A stretch of 6,272 nt of DNA from positions 1 to 6,272 of the forward strand of contig JAKPOE010000083.1 in assembly GCA_029548025.1 (NCBI GenBank), given 5' to 3'. The translations under genes and the position numbers were made by a program. Each line of letters opens with the position of its first letter. The stretch's first letter is position 1. Origin of the DNA: Spirochaetota bacterium. GTDB lineage: Bacteria > Spirochaetota > UBA4802 > UB4802. Below are positions 1 through 5,800 of the stretch, piece by piece. The notes under the pieces are model-generated. The model did not search any database and had not been told where the DNA came from. It worked only from the letters and a program-made list of their open reading frames with translations.

Positions 1-17
1 AAATGTCGGTGCAAATA

Positions 18-39
18 AAATTTTAGTAAACTAAAATTT
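18..39. repeat. 9-bp AT-rich inverted repeat
   Basis: AAATTTTAG at 18-26 is repeated in inverted form as CTAAAATTT at 31-39, with a TAAA spacer. The arms match perfectly but are almost all A/T, so the stem is weak and neither side carries a long U run. It could be a weak terminator, a protein-binding dyad or chance in AT-rich DNA. Confidence 0.35.
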
Positions 40-42
40 AAA

Positions 43-72
43 ATGACATCATCAATAACAATAAAGTATAAT
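43..72 (+). promoter_or_regulatory. Candidate sigma-70-type promoter, plus strand
   Basis: ATGACA at 43-48 matches the TTGACA -35 consensus at five of six positions. A perfect TATAAT lies at 67-72 after an 18-base spacer. Transcription would start near 79 and run antisense to the beta-barrel gene. No plus-strand gene follows, so it is either a promoter for an antisense or small RNA or a chance match in AT-rich DNA. Confidence 0.25.
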
Positions 73-168
73 GACCAATATATAAAATCAAGAGTTTTTT
101 TAATTATTTATATAATTCATTTACTTTCTGAATTTTTCCCCATAGTTTTTTAAGTAATGACAGGAATT

Positions 169-1095
169 TCACCACAAAGAAGAAACCTCAATCCCCAGTG
201 AATATTTTACAGCATAGCTATAATCACGGATAATATTGTACACCAAAAAGGCTCCGAAGTAAGTTTTTTCATTAAAAAAATAACGTGCACCTGACGCTAC
301 AACCATAAAAACAGTATCATTATACCCCTTATAGAGAATGGGGAGATTATGATCACCATAAGCGGGGCTATTATTAAGCCTATTGCCAGAGCTCAATGAC
401 ATATACAGTATGACAGGGTAACCATTATACAGTGCAGTTAATGAAAACGCAATGATATCGTTTTTAAACTTCTTGTAATACAGCATGGCATCCTTACTAA
501 AAGGATTTAATCCAAAAAATCTCTTCCATGTATTGCTGTCAGCCACATTAAATGTCAAATCGTCAAAAACTGATGAACTATCTTCCGGCATCAATTCATA
601 TTTACCTGCCATAATAAATGTTACGTTATGTACCGTATATGCACCAGCCAATCCCCATGATACAGTAGAAAATCCGGATTCCGTTGGATATTTGGTTTCA
701 TCATAGAAGGCATTCTGTCCCGTTGCCAATCCTATATCGATATAATATCCCAGAATAACGTTGTTAAACAACGAACCAAAGCTATGCCATATCCCAATGG
801 ATGAATCACCTATGGTACTGCTTGATAAACTATTATTATCAATAATCTGTAGCCAGCCAGCGGTAAAACGAAGATTTGTTTTAGGCATAACACCCAGGTT
901 AAGCACTATTTTTTCTTTCATGAATGATGAATGTGCACTGACATAATCTGTGGAAACAGAGCCCTCAACCATTCCTTCATTAACTGTATAGATAGAGGGT
1001 GTTAAAGGGGCACTAACAATGGTATTGCCATGAATGAAAATAACATAAAAAAGCGCCATCAGGATGGCGCTTTTAATTTGTATCATTTGGTTCAT
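169..1095 (-). CDS. Predicted exported outer-membrane beta-barrel protein, function unknown
   Basis: The 308-residue product starts with a signal-peptide-like segment: a lysine at residue 8, a hydrophobic core at about 10-22, and possible cleavage near VSA at 27-29. The mature part is rich in Tyr, Phe, Ser, Gly and Asn, with short alternating hydrophobic stretches such as VILGYYIDIGLATGQN. It ends in an aromatic Trp, as many outer-membrane barrels do. These features suggest a barrel or porin-like protein; the GDSSIGIW...DIGLATG section recalls the 'phenol degradation meta-pathway' type of outer-membrane protein, but that is only a resemblance. It begins 13 bases after the rplT stop and has no good Shine-Dalgarno. 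Met4 (ATG at 1084-1086) is an alternative start. Codons 8-16 coincide with a strong terminator-like hairpin. The first start is kept because the signal peptide needs it. The family is not identified. Confidence 0.72.
   Translation of the reverse strand: MNQMIQIKSAILMALFYVIFIHGNTIVSAPLTPSIYTVNEGMVEGSVSTDYVSAHSSFMKEKIVLNLGVMPKTNLRFTAGWLQIIDNNSLSSSTIGDSSIGIWHSFGSLFNNVILGYYIDIGLATGQNAFYDETKYPTESGFSTVSWGLAGAYTVHNVTFIMAGKYELMPEDSSSVFDDLTFNVADSNTWKRFFGLNPFSKDAMLYYKKFKNDIIAFSLTALYNGYPVILYMSLSSGNRLNNSPAYGDHNLPILYKGYNDTVFMVVASGARYFFNEKTYFGAFLVYNIIRDYSYAVKYSLGIEVSSLW
1047..1074 (-). terminator. Rho-independent terminator of the infC-rpmI-rplT operon
   Basis: On the minus strand, AAAAGCGCCATC is followed by a two-base spacer and its perfect complement GATGGCGCTTTT, a 12-bp inverted repeat (1049-1074) with eight GC-rich core pairs. 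Six T residues (1052-1047) follow, and two of them extend beyond the stem. It lies 34 bases past the rplT stop, where an operon terminator is expected. It also lies inside the 5' coding part of the next gene, over its signal-peptide codons. The plus strand reads TTTTAATTT after the stem, so it could act in both directions, though less well. Confidence 0.8.
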
Positions 1096-1108
1096 CGTAC
1101 CGTAATGT

Positions 1109-1465
1109 TTAAGCAGCCTTTTTTGTTACTTTATCTACTATCGCCTTAAACGCATTAAGGTCTTTTATTGCCAATTCGGCCAGCATCTTCCTGTCAATAA
1201 GTATATCAGCTTTCTTTAATCCGCCAATAAGCTTGCTATACGAAATACCGCAAAGCCGTGCAGCAGCATTGATGCGTAGTATCCACAACGCTCTGAAATC
1301 ACGCTTTTTAAGCCTCCGTCCCTCGTACGAATTTTGCAATTTTTTCCTTCGTGCATCTTTTGCAGTTCTGTAAAGGTTCTTGCGTGCACCGTAGAAACCT
1401 TTTACGTCCTTTAATATCTTTTCACGTCTTTTATGATGAACTTTACCTGTTGTTGCTCGTGGCAT
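1109..1465 (-). CDS. rplT: Large ribosomal subunit protein L20 (bL20)
   Basis: This is a full-length, highly basic bL20 of 118 residues, the usual size. It opens with MPRATTGKVHHKRREKILK, has the typical GFYGARKNLYRTAKDA and RDFRALWILRINAAAR blocks, and ends with the globular domain ISYSKLIGGLKKADILIDRKML. The protein binds 23S rRNA early in assembly of the 50S subunit; its basic N-terminal arm (about residues 1-60) reaches into the rRNA and the C-terminal domain sits on the surface. An AGAGG Shine-Dalgarno at about 1474-1478 precedes the ATG. It is the last gene of the infC-rpmI-rplT unit, 22 bases after rpmI, and a strong hairpin terminator follows. In enterobacteria L20 represses translation of rpmI-rplT by binding their mRNA; whether that holds here cannot be read from the sequence. 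Confidence 0.97.
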   Translation of the reverse strand: MPRATTGKVHHKRREKILKDVKGFYGARKNLYRTAKDARRKKLQNSYEGRRLKKRDFRALWILRINAAARLCGISYSKLIGGLKKADILIDRKMLAELAIKDLNAFKAIVDKVTKKAA

Positions 1466-1487
1466 AACTATTACCTCTCATGTTTCA

Positions 1488-1685
1488 TTAAGAATATGGC
1501 AGCAATCGTGCAAACCGCTTCATGTCAGCATCACTGACACACACAGCTTTTCGTAATGCACGCTTGCGCTTTGGTGATTTTGATTCTAAAAGATGGCTTT
1601 TCCAGCCTTTTGCTCGTTTTACCTTTCCAGTAGCTGTCACCTTAAATCGTTTCTTTGCTCCACTATTAGTTTTTAGTTTAGGCAT
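1488..1685 (-). CDS. rpmI: Large ribosomal subunit protein L35 (bL35)
   Basis: The product is a complete bL35 of 65 residues, with the family opening [15 protein letters not shown], the middle [13 protein letters not shown] and the [15 protein letters not shown] segment, ending in RFARLLPYS. It is a small basic protein of the 50S subunit. Two ATG codons are adjacent (1688 and 1685). I choose the second because it gives the conserved MPKLK start and leaves five bases after the AGAGGT Shine-Dalgarno at 1691-1696; the first leaves only two. The gene lies 17 bases after infC and 22 before rplT, the standard order for a co-transcribed and often translationally coupled unit. Confidence 0.96.
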   Translation of the reverse strand: MPKLKTNSGAKKRFKVTATGKVKRAKGWKSHLLESKSPKRKRALRKAVCVSDADMKRFARLLPYS

Positions 1686-1702
1686 CATGCACCTCTCTTC
1701 AC

Positions 1703-2260
1703 TTATTGATTATTTTGCTCCTGAACCCGCTTTTTTTGTACAGCTGTCATGGGAGCCATTATCATGGTTATATTTCGACCCTCTTTTGAAGGATTAGTTT
1801 CAACAGCAGCGACATCTTCCAATGCCTGTTTCACATCTTCTAACACCTTAAAACCTAAATCACTATGCACCATCTCACGTCCTCTGAACATGACTGTAAA
1901 TTTTACCTTATTGCCTTCTTCAATAAACTCGCGTGCATGGCGAACTTTATGTTGAAAATCATGCAAATCGATAGAAGGCCTTAGTTTAATCTCTTTTACC
2001 TGAATAACCTTCTGTTTTTTCTTGGCCTCTTTAGCTTTTTTGATTTGCTCAAACTTAAATTTGCTATAATCAACAATTTTCACAACCGGTGGTTCCTGAT
2101 TAGGAGATATTTCTACAAGATCTAACCCCATCTCCATAGCTTTTTGCAATGCTTCATTTAACGGAATAACCTGTGGACCACCTTCTTCGCCAACTAAACG
2201 AACCATAGAGGCTCGTATCTCCTCATTTACCCTGAAACGTTTACTATCAATACGGTCTAT
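1703..2260 (-). CDS. infC: Translation initiation factor IF-3, with a likely AUA start codon
   Basis: IF3 binds the 30S subunit, blocks premature joining of the 50S and checks the start codon and initiator tRNA. With the proposed start the product has 185 residues, close to the 180 of E. coli. The N-domain runs to about residue 73 and contains RVNEEIRAS (10-18), DLVEISP and the signature [12 protein letters not shown] (61-72). A lysine-rich linker follows (about 74-95), then the C-domain with RGREM (126-130). The first in-frame ATG (2204-2206) would remove the conserved RVNEEIRA segment. Upstream of it the frame is open to a stop at 2288-2290, with no ATG, GTG or TTG near the ribosome binding site. 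AUA at 2258-2260 lies five bases after AAGGAGG. AUU at 2249-2251 is the other option. Unusual starts allow IF3 to repress its own synthesis in E. coli, where the codon is AUU. Identity is certain; the exact start is inferred. Confidence 0.9.
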   Translation of the reverse strand: MDRIDSKRFRVNEEIRASMVRLVGEEGGPQVIPLNEALQKAMEMGLDLVEISPNQEPPVVKIVDYSKFKFEQIKKAKEAKKKQKVIQVKEIKLRPSIDLHDFQHKVRHAREFIEEGNKVKFTVMFRGREMVHSDLGFKVLEDVKQALEDVAAVETNPSKEGRNITMIMAPMTAVQKKRVQEQNNQ

Positions 2261-2265
2261 GTTCT

Positions 2266-2272
2266 CCTCCTT
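2266..2272 (-). promoter_or_regulatory. Strong Shine-Dalgarno that fixes the infC start
   Basis: The minus strand reads AAGGAGG here, a near-perfect anti-16S match. Five bases (AGAAC) separate it from the AUA codon and fourteen from the AUU codon. It is 59 bases upstream of the first in-frame ATG. This spacing is the main evidence that IF3 translation starts at a non-standard codon. Confidence 0.8.
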
Positions 2273-2341
2273 ACCAATACAATAAGATTACACATCAATA
2301 CAAAATTACTAAAAAAATATAGCAACAAAAAAATATTCCAC

Positions 2342-2371
2342 ATCATATCACTGATATATATTAATCAACAA
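2342..2371 (-). promoter_or_regulatory. Candidate infC-rpmI-rplT promoter
   Basis: On the minus strand TTGTTG (2366-2371) is followed after 18 bases by TATGAT (2342-2347). The -10 is a five-of-six match to TATAAT and the -35 four of six. Transcription would begin near 2335 and give a leader of about 75 bases before the infC start. The surrounding DNA is so AT-rich that chance matches are common. Confidence 0.35.
2345..2357. repeat. 13-bp dyad overlapping the candidate infC promoter
   Basis: ATATCA and TGATAT flank a single central C, a perfect 6+6 dyad. It covers part of the proposed -10 element and the spacer next to it, where a repressor site would sit. It could equally be chance in AT-rich sequence. 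Confidence 0.2.
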
Positions 2372-2442
2372 TAATTCCATACCAACCATAAAAAAAGTAT
2401 AATATACCATCATTGCAATCATTTCAGGTAAAAATAGCATAG

Positions 2443-4347
2443 TTACTGTTTATTATCAGATAAATGCTGTACCATCGTTACAAAAGCATCTACCGACATG
2501 GATTCAGCCTTCTGCTCACCTCGCTTCCGTACTGCTATTGCATTTTGCTGCATCTCCCTGTCACCAATGACCCCTATAAACGGTACCTTTTTTTCTATTG
2601 CATCACGTATTTTATATTTGATCGTTTCATCGCGCACATCGGTTATAGCCCTGATACCCTGTGACCGCAACATTGCGCACAGGTTATTGGTATATTCTAC
2701 CTGCTCCTTGCCAACATTTACAAGGATTATCTGTATGGGTGATAACCACACAGGGAAACGCCCTGCATAATGTTCGGTTACAATACCAATAAACCGTTCA
2801 ATTGACCCAAGCAAAGCCCTGTGTATCATATAGGGCCGGTGCTTCTGACCATCACTCCCAATATAATACATATCAAACCGCTGGGGCATATTAAAATCAA
2901 ACTGAATGGTGGTCATCTGCCATTCCCTGCCTATTGCATCCTTTACCTTTAAATCAATTTTGGGACCATAAAATGCACCGCCACCTTCGTCAACTTCAAC
3001 GGCTAAATCTTCGGCCTTCACTGCTTTCAGCAATGATTCCTGTGCATCCTTCCATCGTGATTCATCCCCTACTGCTTTTTCCGGCCTGGTAGCCAGATAT
3101 GCCTTTATGTCAGAAAATCCCAATACCTTCCACATATACAGTGAAAAACGCAAAACCTCCCTTACCTCATCTTCCATTTGCTCAGGGGTACAGAATATAT
3201 GCGCATCATCCTGTGTAAATCCACGCACCCGCAACAATCCATGCAATACACCGGATTTTTCATAGCGGTATACGGTTCCAAGCTCAGCCCATCGTAGCGG
3301 CAGATCACGGTACGAATGCAGGCTTGTTTCGTATATCTTTATATGGAATGGGCAATTCATTGGTTTTATATAGTAATCATTGCCATCGATATCCATTGGT
3401 GAGTACATATTTTCTTTATAAAAATCAAGATGCCCTGATGTTTCCCATAGTGTGGCACGCCCTATATGCGGAGTATACAAAATTTCATATCCATGTTTAA
3501 AGTGCTCATCACGCCACCATTGTTCCAGAGTTGCTCTAAGCCTTCCGCCATTGGGATGCCAGTATATCAAACCGCCGCCAGCATCTTCGTGAATGCTGAA
3601 CAGGTCTAAATCCCTGCCTAAACTACGATGATCCCGTTTTTTTACCTCTTCTAAAAAATCAAGATGTTCTTTCAGCATTCTTTCATCCGGGAACGCAATG
3701 CCATAAATACGCTGAAGCATTGCATTTTTTTCGTCACCGCGCCAGTACGCGCCGGCAATACTCAAAAGCTTAAATGCTTTGATATATCCGGTACCGGGTA
3801 CATGTGGTCCACGGCATAAATCAACAAAATCCCCCTGTTCATACAACGACACAATGTTGTCCGATAGTTCCTGTAGCAGCTCAACTTTATATAGTTCACC
3901 TGACGCCTTAAACAGTTCTATTGCCTCCTGTCGGGATAGTTCCTTCCGTAAAATTGGGATATTCTCGTTGACTATGGAGTGCATCATTGCTTCAATCTTC
4001 TCTAAATCCTCATGAGAAAAACCACCGGGTTTATCAAAATCATAATAGAAACCATTGTCAATAGCCGGACCAATCGATACCTTTACCTGGGGGTAAAGCC
4101 TTTTTACCGCCTGTGCCATAAGGTGGGACGCAGAATGCCAGAAAACCTTCCGCCCTTCAGGACTATCAAATGATATAAGCTCTACGGTTGCATCATTGGT
4201 AACTGGTGAGCGCAAATCTTTTAAAAGCCCATTGATACGTGCCGCAACCGGTTTTGCTTTGCTGTTTAATTGTGGAAGCACATCAAGCAGTGTCTTCCCA
4301 TCCGGCACCTCAACTGTCTTCCCGTTGTCTAATTGCAAAGTTGCCAT
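2443..4347 (-). CDS. thrS: Threonyl-tRNA synthetase
   Basis: The 634-residue class II enzyme attaches threonine to tRNA-Thr in the cytosol. Domains in order are TGS (about 1-60), the N2 editing domain with HSASH (His71, His75) and CRGPH (Cys178, His182), a catalytic core (about 240-535) and a C-terminal anticodon-binding domain. The zinc ligands that recognise threonine are all present: Cys332 in MNCPFH, His383 in DDAH and His509 in MIHRALLG. Motif 2 contains RYEKSG and HGLLRVRGFTQDD; motif 3 contains GSIERF with Arg518. Nothing essential is missing, so it should both charge threonine and clear mischarged Ser-tRNA. The start is set at MATLQL, the normal family N-terminus. An earlier in-frame ATG at 4420-4422 lies inside the tRNA gene and is rejected. 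The Shine-Dalgarno is weak (AGGA about 12 bases upstream). The tRNA-Val gene ends 25 bases before the start, so both are probably made in one transcript. Confidence 0.97.
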   Translation of the reverse strand: MATLQLDNGKTVEVPDGKTLLDVLPQLNSKAKPVAARINGLLKDLRSPVTNDATVELISFDSPEGRKVFWHSASHLMAQAVKRLYPQVKVSIGPAIDNGFYYDFDKPGGFSHEDLEKIEAMMHSIVNENIPILRKELSRQEAIELFKASGELYKVELLQELSDNIVSLYEQGDFVDLCRGPHVPGTGYIKAFKLLSIAGAYWRGDEKNAMLQRIYGIAFPDERMLKEHLDFLEEVKKRDHRSLGRDLDLFSIHEDAGGGLIYWHPNGGRLRATLEQWWRDEHFKHGYEILYTPHIGRATLWETSGHLDFYKENMYSPMDIDGNDYYIKPMNCPFHIKIYETSLHSYRDLPLRWAELGTVYRYEKSGVLHGLLRVRGFTQDDAHIFCTPEQMEDEVREVLRFSLYMWKVLGFSDIKAYLATRPEKAVGDESRWKDAQESLLKAVKAEDLAVEVDEGGGAFYGPKIDLKVKDAIGREWQMTTIQFDFNMPQRFDMYYIGSDGQKHRPYMIHRALLGSIERFIGIVTEHYAGRFPVWLSPIQIILVNVGKEQVEYTNNLCAMLRSQGIRAITDVRDETIKYKIRDAIEKKVPFIGVIGDREMQQNAIAVRKRGEQKAESMSVDAFVTMVQHLSDNKQ

Positions 4348-4372
4348 TATTTTTGCCAATCCTAAAATAAAC

Positions 4373-4447
4373 TGGGCGATACTGGAGTTGAACCAGTGAC
4401 CTCCTGCATGTCGAGCAGGCACTCTAACCAGGCTGAGCTAATCGCCC
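4373..4447 (-). tRNA. tRNA-Val (anticodon GAC), with unusual C33
   Basis: The 75-base cloverleaf folds completely. The acceptor GGGCGAT pairs with ATCGCCC, discriminator A. The D-stem is GCTC/GAGT with a ten-base loop containing GG. The anticodon stem is CCTGC/GCAGG with loop TCGACAT, the variable loop is AGGTC, and the T-stem is ACTGG/CCAGT with loop TTCAACT. The central triplet GAC reads GUC and GUU valine codons. The 3' CCA is not encoded and must be added by the CCA-adding enzyme. Position 33, just before the anticodon, is C in place of the nearly invariant U; the rest is normal. The gene sits 25 bases ahead of thrS. Confidence 0.93.
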
Positions 4448-4487
4448 ATAACTATCGCCAAAAAAAATATAAATAAATCTTTAGTTA

Positions 4488-4510
4488 AGAAAGTGCTAAT
4501 AAGCTGTCAA
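4488..4510 (-). promoter_or_regulatory. Possible promoter for the tRNA-Val-thrS unit
   Basis: A perfect TTGACA -35 (4505-4510) overlaps the stop codon of the upstream membrane-protein gene. The best -10 at a normal distance, TTAACT after 16 bases, matches TATAAT at only three positions; a better TATATT (4466-4471) is 33 bases away, which is too far. The -35 is the only strong part, and the span covers it and most of the spacer. No strong terminator lies between the membrane gene and the tRNA, so read-through is also possible. Confidence 0.3.
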
Positions 4511-4908
4511 GACTTTTTCACATATTCCCGCTGTAAAGTCAATATAGCACATAGACCAAAAACAACACACCAAATATTGATAAAAGCGTTTAACACGCCG
4601 TCCATAACAGTGATGGTGTACATGCCATTTTGATAGTTGAAAGCCATGTCAAGTAACCCCAAAAAGACAAGCCCGCCACAGGCCGGCAACAGTATAATCT
4701 TCATTGCATGTCGTTGTAAGGCATATATGCCGCCAATTATCAATGCCAGCGACAATATGGTATCCGGTAATGGGAATGCATATTCATATGAAAAATAACA
4801 TGCAGGCGGGATATCCGGTGCCAGCCCAACAGTAAAAAAAGCAATCCAGAATAACAGGATACCAACACCTGTTACAATAGATAAAACACCAGCAGTTTTC
4901 AATGACAT
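4507..4908 (-). CDS. Uncharacterised small integral membrane protein (four predicted helices)
   Basis: The 133-residue product is strongly hydrophobic, with likely membrane helices at about 6-29, 48-66, 70-88 and 104-124. The loop between helices 1 and 2 carries the distinctive APDIPPACYFSYEYAFPLPD, and the third helix ends near LLDMAFNYQNGMY. The positive charges between helices 2 and 3 (QRHAMK) and at the C-terminus (QREYVKKS) suggest both ends face the cytoplasm. I see no enzyme motif and cannot name the family. A perfect AGGAGG (4915-4920) stands six bases before the ATG, the strongest ribosome binding site in the window together with that of infC. The gene follows the KDSR-like reductase by 34 bases on the same strand, so it is probably in the same operon and may act at the membrane with the lipid-type dehydrogenases. 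Confidence 0.8.
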   Translation of the reverse strand: MSLKTAGVLSIVTGVGILLFWIAFFTVGLAPDIPPACYFSYEYAFPLPDTILSLALIIGGIYALQRHAMKIILLPACGGLVFLGLLDMAFNYQNGMYTITVMDGVLNAFINIWCVVFGLCAILTLQREYVKKS

Positions 4909-4942
4909 ATCGTTCCTCCTTTTATTATGGTTTATTATTGTA

Positions 4943-5776
4943 CTATTTTTTTGTCTTCTTTTTTTTCTTTTGAATGCCCGTTATCTTGCTGTTCATAATC
5001 AGCTCAACAAGCCAGGGCGCATATCGTTTTACAAACCATGTCAACTTGCTGTCAAAATTTGCCAGGATAATAAACTTTTTTTTCTTCATTCCCTGCACCA
5101 GTGCAGCCGCAACCTCATCCGGTGTTAACAATTTAGCTGATTTGGATATCTCTTTTGTTTCATCCGGTTTTGTTTTGTTTTCAACGGCAAAACCAGGGGT
5201 ATCCGTATCAGGGGGGCATAGCACCGATACCGTGATGTTATACCGTTTAAGCTCGCTTTTCAGAGCCTCTGAAAATCCTATGATGGCAAATTTTGAGGCG
5301 CTGTAATCGGTATATCCAAAAACTCCTACAAGCCCTGCCACTGATGATGTGTTAACAATGTACCCTCCATTTGCCTTCATGTGTGGAACCAAAAACCAGC
5401 AGGTATTCCACACACCAAACATATTAATCTTCATGGTCTCTTCAAATTGCTTGATGGAGATATCCTCAAAATATCGTGGATATGCCCTGCCTGCACAGTT
5501 GATAAGGATATCACACCCATCAAACTGACGCAAAGCCTGGGTAAAAGTCTTTTTAACCTGCGTATAATCTGAAACATCACACTGGTACCATGCAAAACGC
5601 TGTCCATGGCGTCTTTTTACCTGTTCGATAGTTATCAATGATTCAGCCAGCCGCGTCTTATTACGGGCAAATAGAGCAATATTGGCACCCTCCCGCGACA
5701 GCAATTTTGCCACTGCAAATCCTATCCCGCTTGACCCACCGGTAATAAACACTGTTTTTCCGGAAAAATTTTCCAT
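4943..5776 (-). CDS. Classical SDR oxidoreductase resembling 3-ketodihydrosphingosine reductase
   Basis: The 277-residue Rossmann-fold enzyme has all classical SDR marks: TGGSSGIG (12-19) for the cofactor, Arg38 after beta-strand 2 favouring NADPH, CDV (66-68), NCAG (93-96), Asn118, Ser145, and YSASK with Tyr158 and Lys162. The segment CPPDTDTPGF (187-196) followed by ENKTKPDET (199-207) is characteristic of eukaryotic KDSR/FVT1, which reduces 3-ketodihydrosphingosine to dihydrosphingosine. It is unlike FabG, which lacks this block. The C-terminal part has an aromatic, amphipathic stretch (about 241-268), possibly membrane-associated, and a lysine-rich tail (270-277). The start is Met6 of the longest frame because GGTGAGG lies six bases before it. 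The gene lies 24 bases after an extended SDR and 34 before a membrane protein. The substrate, a 3-keto sphingoid base or another 3-ketoacyl lipid, is inferred. SDR identity is very sure; KDSR-like function is moderately so. Confidence 0.9.
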   Translation of the reverse strand: MENFSGKTVFITGGSSGIGFAVAKLLSREGANIALFARNKTRLAESLITIEQVKRRHGQRFAWYQCDVSDYTQVKKTFTQALRQFDGCDILINCAGRAYPRYFEDISIKQFEETMKINMFGVWNTCWFLVPHMKANGGYIVNTSSVAGLVGVFGYTDYSASKFAIIGFSEALKSELKRYNITVSVLCPPDTDTPGFAVENKTKPDETKEISKSAKLLTPDEVAAALVQGMKKKKFIILANFDSKLTWFVKRYAPWLVELIMNSKITGIQKKKKKTKK

Positions 5777-5782
5777 AATTAA

Positions 5783-5789
5783 CCTCACC
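5783..5789 (-). promoter_or_regulatory. Shine-Dalgarno that decides the SDR start
   Basis: GGTGAGG on the minus strand is followed by six bases (TTAATT) and the ATG at 5774-5776. An earlier in-frame ATG at 5789-5791 overlaps this site, cannot use it, and has no purine-rich sequence of its own. The chosen protein begins MENFSGKTVFITGG, the normal SDR N-terminus. Confidence 0.75.
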
Positions 5790-5800
5790 ATGCAATTACA

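Larger units (their letters stand above)
1..168. other. AT-rich intergenic region downstream of the beta-barrel gene
   Basis: No gene is supported here. The stretch is very AT-rich and follows the stop codon of the 308-residue gene on the minus strand. It holds a 9-bp inverted repeat (AAATTTTAG at 18-26, CTAAAATTT at 31-39) and candidate promoter elements on both strands. No hairpin followed by a clean U run is present, so I do not see a convincing intrinsic terminator for the gene before it. Its other boundary is outside the window. Confidence 0.5.
2261..2442 (-). other. AT-rich spacer between thrS and infC (infC leader)
   Basis: This 182-base stretch is strongly AT-rich and holds no open frame I can support. 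It contains a candidate promoter, a 13-bp dyad and two copies of ATATTTTTTT on the minus strand within about 20 bases of each other. No GC-rich hairpin precedes the T runs, so I see no intrinsic terminator for thrS. infC may therefore be transcribed both from its own promoter and by read-through. Confidence 0.5.

Noticed and set aside
105..120. AATTAT/ATAATT inverted repeat as a terminator of the barrel gene
   Set aside because: It has six A/T pairs only, and on the minus strand it is followed by A residues, not U, so it cannot work as an intrinsic terminator in that direction.
485..946. Plus-strand open frames opposite the barrel gene (485-706, 761-946)
   Set aside because: They are antisense to a gene with a signal peptide and coherent composition, have no recognisable family and no ribosome binding site that I see.
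1522..1955. Plus-strand open frames opposite rpmI and infC
   Set aside because: They are antisense shadows of certain translation genes and resemble no protein.
2204..2206. ATG as the infC start
   Set aside because: It would delete the conserved RVNEEIRA segment of IF3 and ignore the strong AAGGAGG at 2266-2272. It remains a fallback if the protein is truly shortened.
2464..4399. Plus-strand open frames opposite thrS
   Set aside because: All lie inside the complete thrS gene on the other strand and show cysteine- and serine-rich shadow composition.
4348..4422. Extension of thrS by 25 residues from an ATG at 4420-4422
   Set aside because: The extension lies mostly inside the tRNA-Val gene and translates its bases. 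ThrRS proteins begin at the TGS domain, matching MATLQL at 4347.
4448..4506. Terminator between the membrane-protein gene and the tRNA
   Set aside because: There is a T-rich tract on the minus strand, but only 3-5 bp stems with large loops precede it.
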